From a virus, in IMG/VR virus record IMGVR_UViG_3300034061_004586, positions 1 to 48,617 of that record: 48,617 nucleotides of DNA, one strand, 5' to 3'. The notes beneath the pieces are model-generated. The model saw only the letters and a list, made by a program, of their open reading frames with translations. It had not been told where the DNA came from and did no database searches. Every line of letters starts with the position of its first letter. Position 1 is the first letter of the stretch. Shown here piece by piece: positions 32,692 through 40,909 of the stretch. A program made the position numbers and the translations under genes.

Positions 32692-33031
32692 CACCGCTCG
32701 AGGGGCGAGGGTGTTGGCGGAGTGGTTGGGTGACGGCGGCGTCCCGGTTGATCGGCAGCTGGCGCAGGACCGCATCGATGCTTGCAACCGATGCCTGCAC
32801 AACAAGCCGACCGACAGCCGGAAGATCGAGAAGGCAATCGCCGAGGCGATCATTGAGCAGGAAGAGGTTCGCAACGACATGGCGATGTTCCTGCACGGAG
32901 AGGGGCTGGCTGGGACCTGCGAGGTTTGCGGCTGCTACCTCAAGCTCAAGGCATGGGTGCCATTGAGGTTCCAGGGGGACCTTCCGATGCCTGATAATTG
33001 CTGGATTTCGCGGGAACGGGCCGCAAGCTGA
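32639..33031 (+). CDS. Cys-rich small protein upstream of portal
   Basis: 130 residues from ATG 32639. A helical N-terminal half (RLNTAR-like, LAEWLGDGG) precedes CNRC (about 49-52), a long charged helix, then CEVCGC (about 93-98) and a final Cys, consistent with a zinc-binding domain. It lies 6 bp before the portal gene. Similar Cys-rich proteins flank portal genes in some phages; no role is known to me. Confidence 0.6.
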   Translation: MYLQGSQAVGRAVARLRNTARGARVLAEWLGDGGVPVDRQLAQDRIDACNRCLHNKPTDSRKIEKAIAEAIIEQEEVRNDMAMFLHGEGLAGTCEVCGCYLKLKAWVPLRFQGDLPMPDNCWISRERAAS

Positions 33032-33037
33032 GATCAA

Positions 33038-35308
33038 ATGAGCTTCAAAGAACCCACCAAGGTCTGGAACGTCGTCAGCGCCATGCTCGAGGCTGAACAG
33101 CCTCGCTCTCGCAACCGCGCCCGTATCAATGCCGTGTTCAACGGCAACCCTCCGTACTCGGCCGAGGAGGCGCGCGACAACCGCATCCAGACGAATGTCA
33201 ACTTCCTGGAGGGCACCCGGATCATCCATGCCGCCCGCCAGCAGTTCACCAACGCGTTCCTGAAACCGCAGAACTACTTCTCGGTCGGGCTGGACATCGG
33301 CCCCCGAGACAAGCGGTCGCAGTGGGGCAACATCATCACGAAGCAACTCAACCGCGTGATGAAGCGGTCTGCGAAGTTCTCGACCGTGCTCGAGTCGCAG
33401 TTCGCCGCCACTGTGCTGCACGGCATCGGCCCGGTGACGTGGCTGCGAGACCGCGACTGGTGCCCATCGGCGCGTGGCACCGAGGACATCTTGGTCCCGA
33501 CCAACACGCTGACCACGATGGAGAACCTCTCGCACTTCGCCATCTACACGTCTTTCACGGCGGCAGACCTCATCCGGATGACCCGGGGCGAAAACGTGGA
33601 TCCGGGGTGGAACCTCAAGTTGGTCAACCAGCTGCTGGCCAACATGATCAAGGACGAGGCCACCAGCCTCCAGGTCAACGACTGGTCCGGGCAGTATTTC
33701 CCCGAGAAGATCGAGGAGGACTTCAAGGAGAACTCTGGCTACTGGGGCAGCGACGCGACGCCGGTGCTGCGCTGCTACGATTTCTACTTCTTGGACACCA
33801 CCAGCGACGATCCGTCCTGGCGACGCCGGATCATCGTGGACCAATACAACAGCGGCATCGGCAATATGCAGACCGCCGGTCAGTGGTTGTTTGATGCCGG
33901 CGACCGATGCTACGGCAGGGACATCTTCGAGCTCATGCACGTCCAGTTTGCGGACGGCGCCGTGGTGCCCCCGTTCCGCTGGCACTCGGTTCGCTCGCTT
34001 GGCTACCTGCTTTACGCGGTCTGCCATCTCCAGAACCGACTCCGGTGCAAGTTCACCGACTCGGTCTTCGAGCAGATGCTCTGGTTGTTCCGCAACGTGG
34101 CGGACGGCGACATGGAGCGGATGGAGAAGATCGACCTGTTCAACATGGGCGTGATCCCAGAGGGCCTGTCGTGGGTGCCGCAGGCCGAACGTCACACGGT
34201 CGATTACCCGATGCTTTCCGGCGCCATGGCCATGCACCGCCAAATCATGGCCGAGTCCAGCGCGGCCTACACGCAGGACGTGAACGATGGGACCTCGAAG
34301 GAGCTTACGGCCACCGAGGTGATGGCCCGTGTGAACAACGCCAACGCGCTCATGGGCTCGATGCTCACCCGCGCGTACACCCAGCAGGCTTTCCAGTACC
34401 GCGAGATCGCCCGCCGGTTCTGCACGATCGATCACCCGGATTGCGTTCAGTTTCGCAAGAAGTGCGAAGCCGATGGCGTTGATCCGTCCGTGTGGAACAA
34501 CCTCGACAGCTGGGACATCATGCCCGAGCGCGTCATGGGCTCCGGCAACAAGATGCTCGAGATCGCCCAGGCCGATCGCCTCATGGCCATCCGGCCGCTG
34601 CTGGCGCCAGACTCTCAGGCCGAAGTGGTCCACATGTACGTCGAGGCCAACACCGACGACCCGCTCCTGGCGAATCGCCTAGCTCCTGTGGACAACAGGC
34701 CCGTCTCCCCGGCCGTCGAGCGGGCGACGCTGGCGTGGGGAACGCTCATCGATGGTCAGCCCGTGGTCATCGCCACGTCGATCAACCGGCCCGAATACAT
34801 CCAGACGCTGCTTCAAATGCTGGGCGGCGCGATCGGCAAGATCGAGCAGGCTGGCGGATTCCCGACCATGGAACGTGTCATGGGCCTGGCCAACGTCATC
34901 CAGCACATCGAGCAGCAGGTTCAGCTGATCGCGCAGGACCCCGGGCAGGAACAGAACCTCAAGCTCTACATGGACGGGCTCGGCCAGGCCTCCAACTACC
35001 TCAAGGGCTACGTCCAGCGTCTCCAAGAGCAGGCCCAGGCCCAGGCCGAGGCCGGCGCCGCCGGCAATGGCATGGACGCCGAGACTGCGGCAAAGATCCA
35101 GTCGATGCTCATCACCGCGCAGTCGAAGGCCGAGATTGCCGCTGCGAACGCGGAGCAGAAGCGCATCCAGAAGCAGGTCGCTTTCGAGCAGGATCAGCAG
35201 CGCAAGAATGCTGGCACGATCGCCGAGGCGCAGCGGAAGGGCGCCATGACCCGGGCTGAAATCGCCGCCATGGATCTGAGAACCCAAGCCAACATCTTGA
35301 ACCAATGA
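33038..35308 (+). CDS. Portal protein
   Basis: 756 residues from ATG 33038, close to the ~725 of the P22-type short-tailed phage portal. It lies in the packaging operon and has the usual mix: an N-terminal wing with helices, a central beta-rich part with many Trp/Asp, and a long helical C-terminus (about 600-756) rich in Gln/Ala that would form the barrel. It would make the dodecameric vertex ring for packaging and tail attachment. There is no single diagnostic motif; size, order and pattern support the call. Confidence 0.8.
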   Translation: MSFKEPTKVWNVVSAMLEAEQPRSRNRARINAVFNGNPPYSAEEARDNRIQTNVNFLEGTRIIHAARQQFTNAFLKPQNYFSVGLDIGPRDKRSQWGNIITKQLNRVMKRSAKFSTVLESQFAATVLHGIGPVTWLRDRDWCPSARGTEDILVPTNTLTTMENLSHFAIYTSFTAADLIRMTRGENVDPGWNLKLVNQLLANMIKDEATSLQVNDWSGQYFPEKIEEDFKENSGYWGSDATPVLRCYDFYFLDTTSDDPSWRRRIIVDQYNSGIGNMQTAGQWLFDAGDRCYGRDIFELMHVQFADGAVVPPFRWHSVRSLGYLLYAVCHLQNRLRCKFTDSVFEQMLWLFRNVADGDMERMEKIDLFNMGVIPEGLSWVPQAERHTVDYPMLSGAMAMHRQIMAESSAAYTQDVNDGTSKELTATEVMARVNNANALMGSMLTRAYTQQAFQYREIARRFCTIDHPDCVQFRKKCEADGVDPSVWNNLDSWDIMPERVMGSGNKMLEIAQADRLMAIRPLLAPDSQAEVVHMYVEANTDDPLLANRLAPVDNRPVSPAVERATLAWGTLIDGQPVVIATSINRPEYIQTLLQMLGGAIGKIEQAGGFPTMERVMGLANVIQHIEQQVQLIAQDPGQEQNLKLYMDGLGQASNYLKGYVQRLQEQAQAQAEAGAAGNGMDAETAAKIQSMLITAQSKAEIAAANAEQKRIQKQVAFEQDQQRKNAGTIAEAQRKGAMTRAEIAAMDLRTQANILNQ

Positions 35309-35574
35309 TTCTGTCTCCCAAGCAAGAGTTTCAGCGCAGCAAAGAGCGCGTCCAGGCGCTCGAGCGAATGCTGGACACGGTCGAGCTCCAAGCCGCATTG
35401 CTGGCGGCCTTCAACAATCTTTGCTGGAACCTGCCTTCCTCGGACAACCCACAGCACGGCTGGAATGCCAACTGCAAACGAGCCGGAGCTCGGGCGCTGA
35501 TCGAGGAGTTGCAGAATCTGGCTGTCATCCGCGAAACCCCCAAACCAACCAACGCCAACCTTGAACCAACCTGA
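35305..35574 (+). CDS. Small coiled-coil protein after portal
   Basis: 89 residues from ATG 35305, overlapping the portal stop as ATGA. It is an all-helical N-terminal half (SKERVQALERMLDTVELQAA) with a Trp- and Asn-containing second half (GWNANCKRAGARALIEELQN). It ends in a Pro-rich tail that overlaps the scaffold-like gene by 14 bp. It may be a head-assembly accessory protein. Confidence 0.6.
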   Translation: MILSPKQEFQRSKERVQALERMLDTVELQAALLAAFNNLCWNLPSSDNPQHGWNANCKRAGARALIEELQNLAVIRETPKPTNANLEPT

Positions 35575-36811
35575 CACAACCCCGCCGCCCGATCGTGGTG
35601 CGGATTACTCCGAGGCATTTGCCGGCATCGACGCAATCGAGGGCCAGGGTCTCGACAACCCGATGGGGTCGGCCATGCCGACTCAGACCGCTCCCGCTGC
35701 GGCTCCTGCGGCCCCCGCTGTTGCGGCTCCGGATCCTCAGGCTGCCGCGCCTGTAGAGCCAGCCAAGCCAAAGGCCGAGGACCTTTTCAACCTCGACAAG
35801 CTGGTCTCGCCGAAGCCCGAGCCGGCCGCACCCGCCAAACCCGAACCAGTCAAGCCGGAGCCCACCTCGCTCAAGCAGTTCCGCGAGCAGTACGAGCTAA
35901 CCAAGAAGGAGCGCGACGACCTGGCGGCCAAGATTCAGGAGCTCGAACGAGCCAAGGCGGACGGCACCAAGAAGGAGGTCGAGACCGCCACCAAGGCGCT
36001 GAAGGACGAGATGGACTCGATCCGAAAGCGTGCCGAGGAGCTCGACACCGAGGTCCGATACCTCAACTACACGCGCTCCGGCGAATACAAGGAGAAGTAC
36101 GAGACACCCCTTCGGGAGGCGTGGCAAAGCGCGCTGGGCGACATCGACGGCATCCGGGTGACCGATGCCGATGGCACGGAGCGCGACGCCAGCCACCAGG
36201 ACATCATGTCGATCCTGAACGTGCCCACGGCCAAAGCCGCGATCATCGCGCAGGAGATTTTCGGTGCAGCTGCGCCCGAAATCATGGCTCACCGGCGCCG
36301 GATCCTCGAGCTCACCCAGGCGCGGGACAAGTCCATCGCCGAGTGGAAGGAGAAGGGAAGCCAGCGCGAAGTGCAGCAGCGCCAGCAGATGGAGCAGCGC
36401 CAGCAGCGATCGAAGCAGCTGTTCGACTCTCAGTTCACCGATTACGAGAAATCCCACGCCCAGCTGTTCGCCAAGGAGGACGGTGACGATGATGGCAACA
36501 GGCTCTTGGACGAGAGTGACACCCTGATCCGCATCGCGCTGAAGGGGGAGGGCATCGATGCCGATCTCGGCTACGACGACAAGGTGGACCTGATCACCAA
36601 GGCGCAGGCTCAGGTGGCGCTTCGCGCGCGCGCCTACGGACGTGAGCGCCTGCGGGTGATCAGGCTCCAGCAGAGGGTTGCCGAGCTCGAGAAGAAGATC
36701 GGAAAGGTCCGGTCCTCAGAGCCAGGTCAGGGAGAGGGCACCTCGACCGTCACGCGAGTGGCGCCCAAGAATGCCGAGGATGCGATCGACGACCTGCCTT
36801 CGGCGTACTGA
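35561..36811 (+). CDS. Scaffolding-like protein
   Basis: 416 residues from TTG 35561 (14-bp overlap with the previous gene). The N-terminus is low-complexity Pro/Ala/Lys/Glu, residues about 105-190 form a charged coiled coil (LTKKERDDLAAKIQELERAK), the middle holds a Gln/Arg helix (VQQRQQMEQRQQRSK), and the acidic C-terminus ends DAIDDLPSAY. Elongated, helical, charged and placed after the portal, it fits a prohead scaffold. The capsid gene that should follow is instead on the other strand, 4.5 kb away. Confidence 0.7.
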   Translation: MNQPDTTPPPDRGADYSEAFAGIDAIEGQGLDNPMGSAMPTQTAPAAAPAAPAVAAPDPQAAAPVEPAKPKAEDLFNLDKLVSPKPEPAAPAKPEPVKPEPTSLKQFREQYELTKKERDDLAAKIQELERAKADGTKKEVETATKALKDEMDSIRKRAEELDTEVRYLNYTRSGEYKEKYETPLREAWQSALGDIDGIRVTDADGTERDASHQDIMSILNVPTAKAAIIAQEIFGAAAPEIMAHRRRILELTQARDKSIAEWKEKGSQREVQQRQQMEQRQQRSKQLFDSQFTDYEKSHAQLFAKEDGDDDGNRLLDESDTLIRIALKGEGIDADLGYDDKVDLITKAQAQVALRARAYGRERLRVIRLQQRVAELEKKIGKVRSSEPGQGEGTSTVTRVAPKNAEDAIDDLPSAY

Positions 36812-36812
36812 C

Positions 36813-37058
36813 CTACCAAGCTCGGCAGGACCAATACTTGGCTGACAATTTGGAGCCCGGCGTGTCGCATCCATGCCGGGCTCTAAAGTTTTTACGGCGC
36901 TCCGGAATGTGCTTCTTGATGCTCATCTTGGGGTCGCCGAACCGGACGAGACGGACCTTGCCGCCTTCCTTCGCCAGCACGGCGGACTTTTTTGGTCCTG
37001 CTGGCGTGGATTTCGGCTTGTTGTACCCGGCGAACTTTTGGCCTCGGTAGGTGATCAT
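36813..37058 (-). CDS. Conserved-type small phage protein (ARH...YWSCRAW end)
   Basis: 81 residues from ATG 37058, overlapping the upstream stop as ATGA. The start (MITYRGQKFAGYNKPKSTP) and the Cys-containing, aromatic end (RARHGCDTPGSKLSAKYWSC) are a pattern I recognise from small phage proteins of unknown function near lysis or head genes. It is strongly basic. Its end is only 1 bp from the convergent scaffold gene, and its last ~13 codons also encode that operon's terminator. Confidence 0.7.
   Translation of the reverse strand: MITYRGQKFAGYNKPKSTPAGPKKSAVLAKEGGKVRLVRFGDPKMSIKKHIPERRKNFRARHGCDTPGSKLSAKYWSCRAW
36853..36891 (+). terminator. Rho-independent terminator of packaging operon
   Basis: GAGCCCGGC (36853-36861) pairs perfectly with GCCGGGCTC (36875-36883) around a 13-nt loop, followed by TAAAGTTTTTA. 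It is 42 bp after the scaffold stop and lies inside the 3' coding end of the convergent gene 36813-37058. Confidence 0.8.
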
Positions 37059-37270
37059 TTGGCTTTCGGCAGCGCGTACCAGCCCGCCGGGATCTTCACC
37101 TTGGCGGGGCCAGACAGGTTTCCTTGAGCGTCAAAGGCATAGACCTTCACGCGGATTGGCTCTGCCAGCAGCACGGGATCACCGGAAGGGACCAGGATCA
37201 CCTTCGTTTGGCAACCCAGGGAGGCCAGCAATGCGATCACCCAACTGAGTCTTGAGAGGCTTCGGAGCAT
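37055..37270 (-). CDS. Small outer-membrane lipoprotein, Rz1/o-spanin-like
   Basis: 71 residues from ATG 37270. A hydrophobic signal (LSWVIALLASLGC, about 8-20) ends in the lipobox LASLGC with Cys20 as the lipid anchor, and the mature part is a short beta-like, Pro-containing domain. The gene starts inside the preceding gene (37179-37349) in another frame, with 92 bp of overlap, as Rz1 does with Rz. It would sit in the outer membrane of a Gram-negative host. Its mature region is longer and less Pro-rich than classic Rz1, so the spanin role is inferred. Confidence 0.65.
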   Translation of the reverse strand: MLRSLSRLSWVIALLASLGCQTKVILVPSGDPVLLAEPIRVKVYAFDAQGNLSGPAKVKIPAGWYALPKAK

Positions 37271-37349
37271 TGCCGTTCTCGATTTTTGGCGCAGGCGTCT
37301 CCCGGAGAAAATCCAGGAGCGCCTTCACCAGTTGGTAGATCCAGTTCAA
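37179..37349 (-). CDS. Small lysis-cassette protein overlapping the lipoprotein
   Basis: 56 residues from TTG 37349, overlapping the holin-like stop as TTGA. The short N-terminal amphipathic helix (NWIYQLVKALLDFLRE) is followed by a polar Pro/Asn/Lys tail. Proteins of this shape commonly follow holin-like genes in phage lysis cassettes. It does not have a full membrane span. It may be a membrane-associated accessory or inner-membrane spanin relative. Confidence 0.55.
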   Translation of the reverse strand: MNWIYQLVKALLDFLRETPAPKIENGNAPKPLKTQLGDRIAGLPGLPNEGDPGPFR

Positions 37350-37516
37350 GCCTTCGGCTGACGGTTTTTCCAGATGGCCCAAGCCGTTCCCAAAAAGGTC
37401 ACCAGAGCTCCAACGAGCTCGGCAATCTGATCGGTCGATGCCATGCCTTTGGCGACAAGAAAACCGCCGGCGGCAGTCAAACCATGTCGAATGAGGGATG
37501 CGGTGTTCGGGTTCAT
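37346..37516 (-). CDS. Holin-like small membrane protein
   Basis: 56 residues from ATG 37516 (ATGA overlap with the gene ending at 37513). It has two hydrophobic stretches: GLTAAGGFLVAKGM near 12-25 and AELVGALVTFLGTAWAIW near 32-49, ending in a basic KNRQPKA tail. Two short spans with a charged C-terminus is a common holin form. It would permeabilise the inner membrane at lysis. The identification rests on topology and cassette context. Confidence 0.65.
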   Translation of the reverse strand: MNPNTASLIRHGLTAAGGFLVAKGMASTDQIAELVGALVTFLGTAWAIWKNRQPKA

Positions 37517-37719
37517 TTGAGTGTGAGTCTGAAGATTCCTTGAATGATCGCAACGATAACCGTCATGGCGCCAAACAGCCGATACTGGAACCGTTTCAGT
37601 TCGTCGATCTGCTGCTTGATCCCGTGAACCTCGGCCACAAGGCCAGAGTCACGGTCGCCGATGATGGTCTCGAGCCTCACGATTCGGACCTCAAGGCTGT
37701 GCTGATTCTCCTCCGGCAT
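37513..37719 (-). CDS. Small membrane protein with N-terminal coiled coil
   Basis: 68 residues from ATG 37719. The first ~45 residues are a charged helix (RIVRLETIIGDRDSGLVAEV, HGIKQQIDELKRF), followed by one C-terminal membrane span (LFGAMTVIVAIIQGIF). This coiled-coil-then-span form resembles haemolysin XhlA-type accessory lysis proteins. It overlaps both neighbours in the lysis cassette. Confidence 0.6.
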   Translation of the reverse strand: MPEENQHSLEVRIVRLETIIGDRDSGLVAEVHGIKQQIDELKRFQYRLFGAMTVIVAIIQGIFRLTLK

Positions 37720-37894
37720 TTGTCGTGGCGGGTGCGGTTTGAGTCTTCGCCCCGTCCGCTGCCAATGCGGCCTCAATGCGATCGCAAATTGGCACCAAGA
37801 CGCGGGCATTTTGCAGGCCGCCGGCCTTGATGACCAAGTCGGCGGACTGAACGATGGCGGTGAGCTCTTCCTTCTGGAATGCGATGGTGATCAT
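37691..37894 (-). CDS. Small helical protein, first gene of lysis cassette
   Basis: 67 residues from ATG 37894. It starts MITIAFQKEELTAIVQSADL, has an Ala/Leu-rich amphipathic helix containing KAGGLQNARVLVPI, and ends in a Thr/Ala-rich polar tail. Short proteins of this pattern are frequent in phages near structural or lysis genes without a known role. A putative operator or promoter lies just upstream. Confidence 0.6.
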   Translation of the reverse strand: MITIAFQKEELTAIVQSADLVIKAGGLQNARVLVPICDRIEAALAADGAKTQTAPATTNAGGESAQP

Positions 37895-37922
37895 GCGGCG
37901 TCAGTGTGTGGCACCGTCAAGC
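37895..37922 (-). promoter_or_regulatory. Putative lysis-operon operator sharing motifs with the RHH gene
   Basis: Upstream of ATG 37894 the plus strand reads TCAGTGTGTG (37901-37910) and CGTCAAGC (37915-37922). The same 10-mer and 8-mer occur upstream of the RHH gene, at 43288-43297 and 43311-43318. The 20 bp from the second element to the ATG is too short for a -35 plus spacer plus -10, so an operator half-site is more likely here. Confidence 0.4.
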
Positions 37923-38330
37923 ATTTGGCAACTTTGAAGTCGATTCAGGCTCGTCAACCACAACCGGAGCGGCAGGAGCCTCAGTCGCAGGCTCGGGTTG
38001 CGGCTCTGGGGCCGGCGGCAACCACGGCAGCGGCAGACTGACAACCGGAGGGTTGATCTGGTTGTTGATCTGGAGCGTGACGTTGGCTTCGATGGCGGTC
38101 TTGTCCACGCCGTTGGCGAAGCACCAGTCCAGCACCTGCTGCTCGGTGAGCTGGTCGTAGGGCGTGAACGAGCCGCTGGGAGGAGCGAACGAGCAGGAGC
38201 CATAGCAGGTTCCGGTGAAACCCTGATCGACGCCGTTGCACCTCCAGTCGGCGGTGATGACGACATCGGTGTGGGTTCCAGCGGTCGGCTTGACCAGCAG
38301 GCGTTCGATGATCCAAGAGATGGTGGGCAT
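37917..38330 (-). CDS. Hypothetical virion-locus protein
   Basis: 137 residues from ATG 38330. The N-terminal ~90 residues look like a compact domain with Trp, several Cys (WRCNG, GTCYGSCSF) and a YDQLTEQQVLDWCF helix, followed by a Pro/Glu tail ending STSKLPNA. The start MPTISWIIERLLVKP and this style occur in phage proteins of unknown function near tail-fibre genes. The last 6 bases overlap the shared operator element. Confidence 0.6.
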   Translation of the reverse strand: MPTISWIIERLLVKPTAGTHTDVVITADWRCNGVDQGFTGTCYGSCSFAPPSGSFTPYDQLTEQQVLDWCFANGVDKTAIEANVTLQINNQINPPVVSLPLPWLPPAPEPQPEPATEAPAAPVVVDEPESTSKLPNA

Positions 38331-38334
38331 AGGA

Positions 38335-39231
38335 TTAGGCGAGGGTGATGTTGGCCGTGCGGGTGGTGCCGTCAGAACCGCGATAGGAGAACCGCAGGTT
38401 CGTGTTGCTGGTAGCGTTGACGGTAAGCTGGCCGTTGGTTGTCAGCGTGGCTGGTGTCGCAGGCGGACTGATAACAATGCCTCCGTTGACTTGCAGCTTT
38501 TCAAGCGTTGGCGTAACCCCCACGCCCAAGCCATTGGCGTTCAAAGTCATCCGAGTGCCGCCTGCGCCGTCGTACCAAGTGAAAGTTCCGCTCGGTTCAA
38601 TCAGGTGGCAGACTTTATTATCCGGAGAAAATCGAATGGCTCGAACTCCAGACGTTGTTCCAATGACCAATGCGTCTGAATAGTTCGATTCGATGTATCC
38701 AGAACGGCCATTCGTCGTATCGTCCGTGATTGTTATGCGCGTTGCTGCGGCAGTGTTTGAAATATGGAGAATGCTGGAAGGACTCGCCGTCCCAATACCA
38801 ACCCGATTGTTCGCCGAATCCACCTTCAGGGTGCTGGTATCCACCGTCAGGTCGCCGGTGATGGTGGCGGCACCGGTAATATTGAGCAATGATAGCGGGC
38901 CATCCCAAGTGAAGTTGGGGTCACCGGTCAGAACGCCTGCGTCGTTCCAAATCACCTGCTTGTCTGCGCCAACGCCGCCGGGGGCCGGAGGAGTTGCCAG
39001 GAACTTCATCATCTGATTGACGATGATCGACTCGATGTCGGACTTCGGCAGCGTGATGACCTGGCGGGCCTCGTTGATCAGCTGCTGATTCGTCAGGCTG
39101 GTGCTGAGTGGCGTGCCCGTGTTGGCGTTTGCAAGCGCAACGGCCATCACGGACCGAATGTAGGTCATGTTCTGGAGAGCCAGAACCGACTGCGCGTCAT
39201 TGACTAGGGTTTGAATGGAGGGGGTAGGCAT
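38335..39231 (-). CDS. Tail fibre-like protein
   Basis: 298 residues from ATG 39231. An N-terminal helical head precedes Thr/Gly/Ala-rich beta repeats and the VGIGTASPSSILHI segment (about 168-181), a hallmark of the shaft part of phage fibres and adhesins, with more repeats (GVGVTPTLEKLQVNGGI) to the end. There is no intramolecular chaperone at the C-terminus. It is probably a surface fibre or head fibre. It is 4 bp from the upstream gene. Confidence 0.7.
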   Translation of the reverse strand: MPTPSIQTLVNDAQSVLALQNMTYIRSVMAVALANANTGTPLSTSLTNQQLINEARQVITLPKSDIESIIVNQMMKFLATPPAPGGVGADKQVIWNDAGVLTGDPNFTWDGPLSLLNITGAATITGDLTVDTSTLKVDSANNRVGIGTASPSSILHISNTAAATRITITDDTTNGRSGYIESNYSDALVIGTTSGVRAIRFSPDNKVCHLIEPSGTFTWYDGAGGTRMTLNANGLGVGVTPTLEKLQVNGGIVISPPATPATLTTNGQLTVNATSNTNLRFSYRGSDGTTRTANITLA

Positions 39232-39234
39232 AAA

Positions 39235-39639
39235 TCAAACGAACTCAGCGAATGTGTAGGACGGGTTGCCGGAGGTTGGTGCGACGCTCAGGGCGCCGAT
39301 GTAACCATCCAGCATCAAAGGGTCAGAGTGCTTCGATCCAGGGTTGTGAGGAGCAAGCGCAATGTGGTAATCCGTGATCGTTGCTCCGGTGCCGAACTTT
39401 ACGAACAACTCTTCGTTCTTCTGGTTCTGGAGCGTGAACTTCTTGCGGAGCGGGTTTGCCGCAGACGTAGCCGTCGCGGTCAGCAATCCTCCTGGGCTTG
39501 TGGTCGTCAGCGGCGCGCCTGGCGAGGCTGCCAGAATCTGCTGGAGCAGGGTGACCATGTAGGTCTCCTTGATTCCAGGCGACAGGCAGTCGAAGCACCC
39601 GCTCAACGCCGCGATTTCTGCTGATGTCAGGGATGGCAT
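39235..39639 (-). CDS. Virion protein with GCFDCLSPG head motif
   Basis: 134 residues from ATG 39639. It starts PSLTSAEIAALSGCFDCLSP, with the short Cys-containing motif GCFDCLSPG-x-KET also present at the N-terminus of the upstream 422-residue protein. The C-terminal ~80 residues are beta-rich (KKFTLQNQKNEELFVKFGTG) and could be a small decoration-type domain. It may attach by the shared head motif to the same partner. Confidence 0.6.
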   Translation of the reverse strand: MPSLTSAEIAALSGCFDCLSPGIKETYMVTLLQQILAASPGAPLTTTSPGGLLTATATSAANPLRKKFTLQNQKNEELFVKFGTGATITDYHIALAPHNPGSKHSDPLMLDGYIGALSVAPTSGNPSYTFAEFV

Positions 39640-39640
39640 T

Positions 39641-40909
39641 TTAGGCGAAGAAAAGGTCACCAACGACATCTCCAACACCGACCGCAGTAGCGTCAGCGTC
39701 GGCGGAACCAGTTACAATTGTAAGACCAATTCCTGTCGTGAATGCAATTCCGCCGTCCAGATGAATGTTGGAGACAGTATTCGGTGGAATTGCAATCGTT
39801 CGGACAACACCTGTTCCGGCTGTTGGGGTAGTGGTTTGATTGTGCAGCTTGACGTAACGGAACGATGCGGTCGTGTTTGCCAACGACCATCCAATGACAC
39901 GGCCGGCTGCGTTTTTGACAACCGTGGCATTCGTCGTTGCAGCAGAAACGATATGCGTTCCAGATGCCGCCCCGGTTGCATTCGCACGGTACTGGGTGCC
40001 AACGTCGCCGATGAGGTTGGTTCCAGCAGGAACCGCGCTGATAGCAACGGTTCCGCTTACCGGTTGCGTTGCCTGCCAGTAGCACGGCAGTGTTACATAC
40101 CTTTCGATTTCAAGAGTCGTGGTTCCAGCTGTCGTTGCCGTTGAAAGCCGAAGTCGAAGGTATCTCGCTTGCCGGACAGTGTTCCACAGGCCAGCCGCAT
40201 TGAAGGTTGTAACAAGTGCGCCAGCCTGAGAATTGATGCTGGCAGCTACCCAATTAGTTCCATTGACAGACCATTCCGGAGAAACAACTCCGGTGGTTCC
40301 CATTGACGTGCATTGAATTGCAACTCCTCCGTAGGCAAGAAGATCCAACGTCACCAAAATGGTGTTGATCGGAATAACTCCGGCCTGCGTAAAGCTGGTC
40401 AGGGCGGCATCAGGAAGACTTGCTGGAACCGGTGTCTGGTCAGTTGGAAGCGCGACAGGAATGCTTACAGCACGAAGAGCGGGAGCAAGGGCTGGAATCC
40501 TGGAAGTGAAGGTTGCCTCCTTCAGCAACGTTGCCAGCGTCGCTTCGGTAGCAGCGCCGGACGGTAGCGGCAAGGATGCGGCAGCCACCGGCACCGCTGA
40601 CGCCCGAAGCTCGGCGTCGGTAAGCGGGCCGACCACCGGCATCGCGCCACCAACCGGCGTCGGGGTTTTCGCGTTGATCGAGTTGACCGACGAAGCGATT
40701 GAGGTCGTGTCGATTTCGATGGCGGAAAGGACGCCGGTCTGAACCTGTTGCTCGGCAAGTGTCGCGCCGCCAACAGGAGCAGGAGGTGCAGGAGGATTGG
40801 CCGTGTTGGACTCGATTGCATTCAACAATCCGAGCATCACGGTTTCTTTGAGCCCCGGTGAAAGGCAATCAAAGCACCCAGATTCTGAAATCACCTCCTG
40901 CGGAGTCAC
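39641..40909 (-). CDS. Beta-rich virion protein with GCFDCLSPG head motif
   Basis: 422 residues from GTG 40909 (GTGA overlap). The N-terminus ESGCFDCLSPGLKETVMLGL matches that of the next gene. A long Pro/Ala/Thr-rich region follows, then two beta-rich domains: one with SPEWSVNGTNWVAASINS, the other with VIGWSLANTTASFRYVKLHN. These look like carbohydrate-binding or Ig-like fibre domains. Base composition is more AT-rich than around it. It is probably a head fibre or decoration. Confidence 0.6.
   Translation of the reverse strand: MTPQEVISESGCFDCLSPGLKETVMLGLLNAIESNTANPPAPPAPVGGATLAEQQVQTGVLSAIEIDTTSIASSVNSINAKTPTPVGGAMPVVGPLTDAELRASAVPVAAASLPLPSGAATEATLATLLKEATFTSRIPALAPALRAVSIPVALPTDQTPVPASLPDAALTSFTQAGVIPINTILVTLDLLAYGGVAIQCTSMGTTGVVSPEWSVNGTNWVAASINSQAGALVTTFNAAGLWNTVRQARYLRLRLSTATTAGTTTLEIERYVTLPCYWQATQPVSGTVAISAVPAGTNLIGDVGTQYRANATGAASGTHIVSAATTNATVVKNAAGRVIGWSLANTTASFRYVKLHNQTTTPTAGTGVVRTIAIPPNTVSNIHLDGGIAFTTGIGLTIVTGSADADATAVGVGDVVGDLFFA

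Noticed and set aside
32507-34633. 708-codon open frame antisense to portal and upstream genes
   Set aside because: Spans several real genes and has the Val/Leu/His/Arg composition of antisense GC-rich codons.
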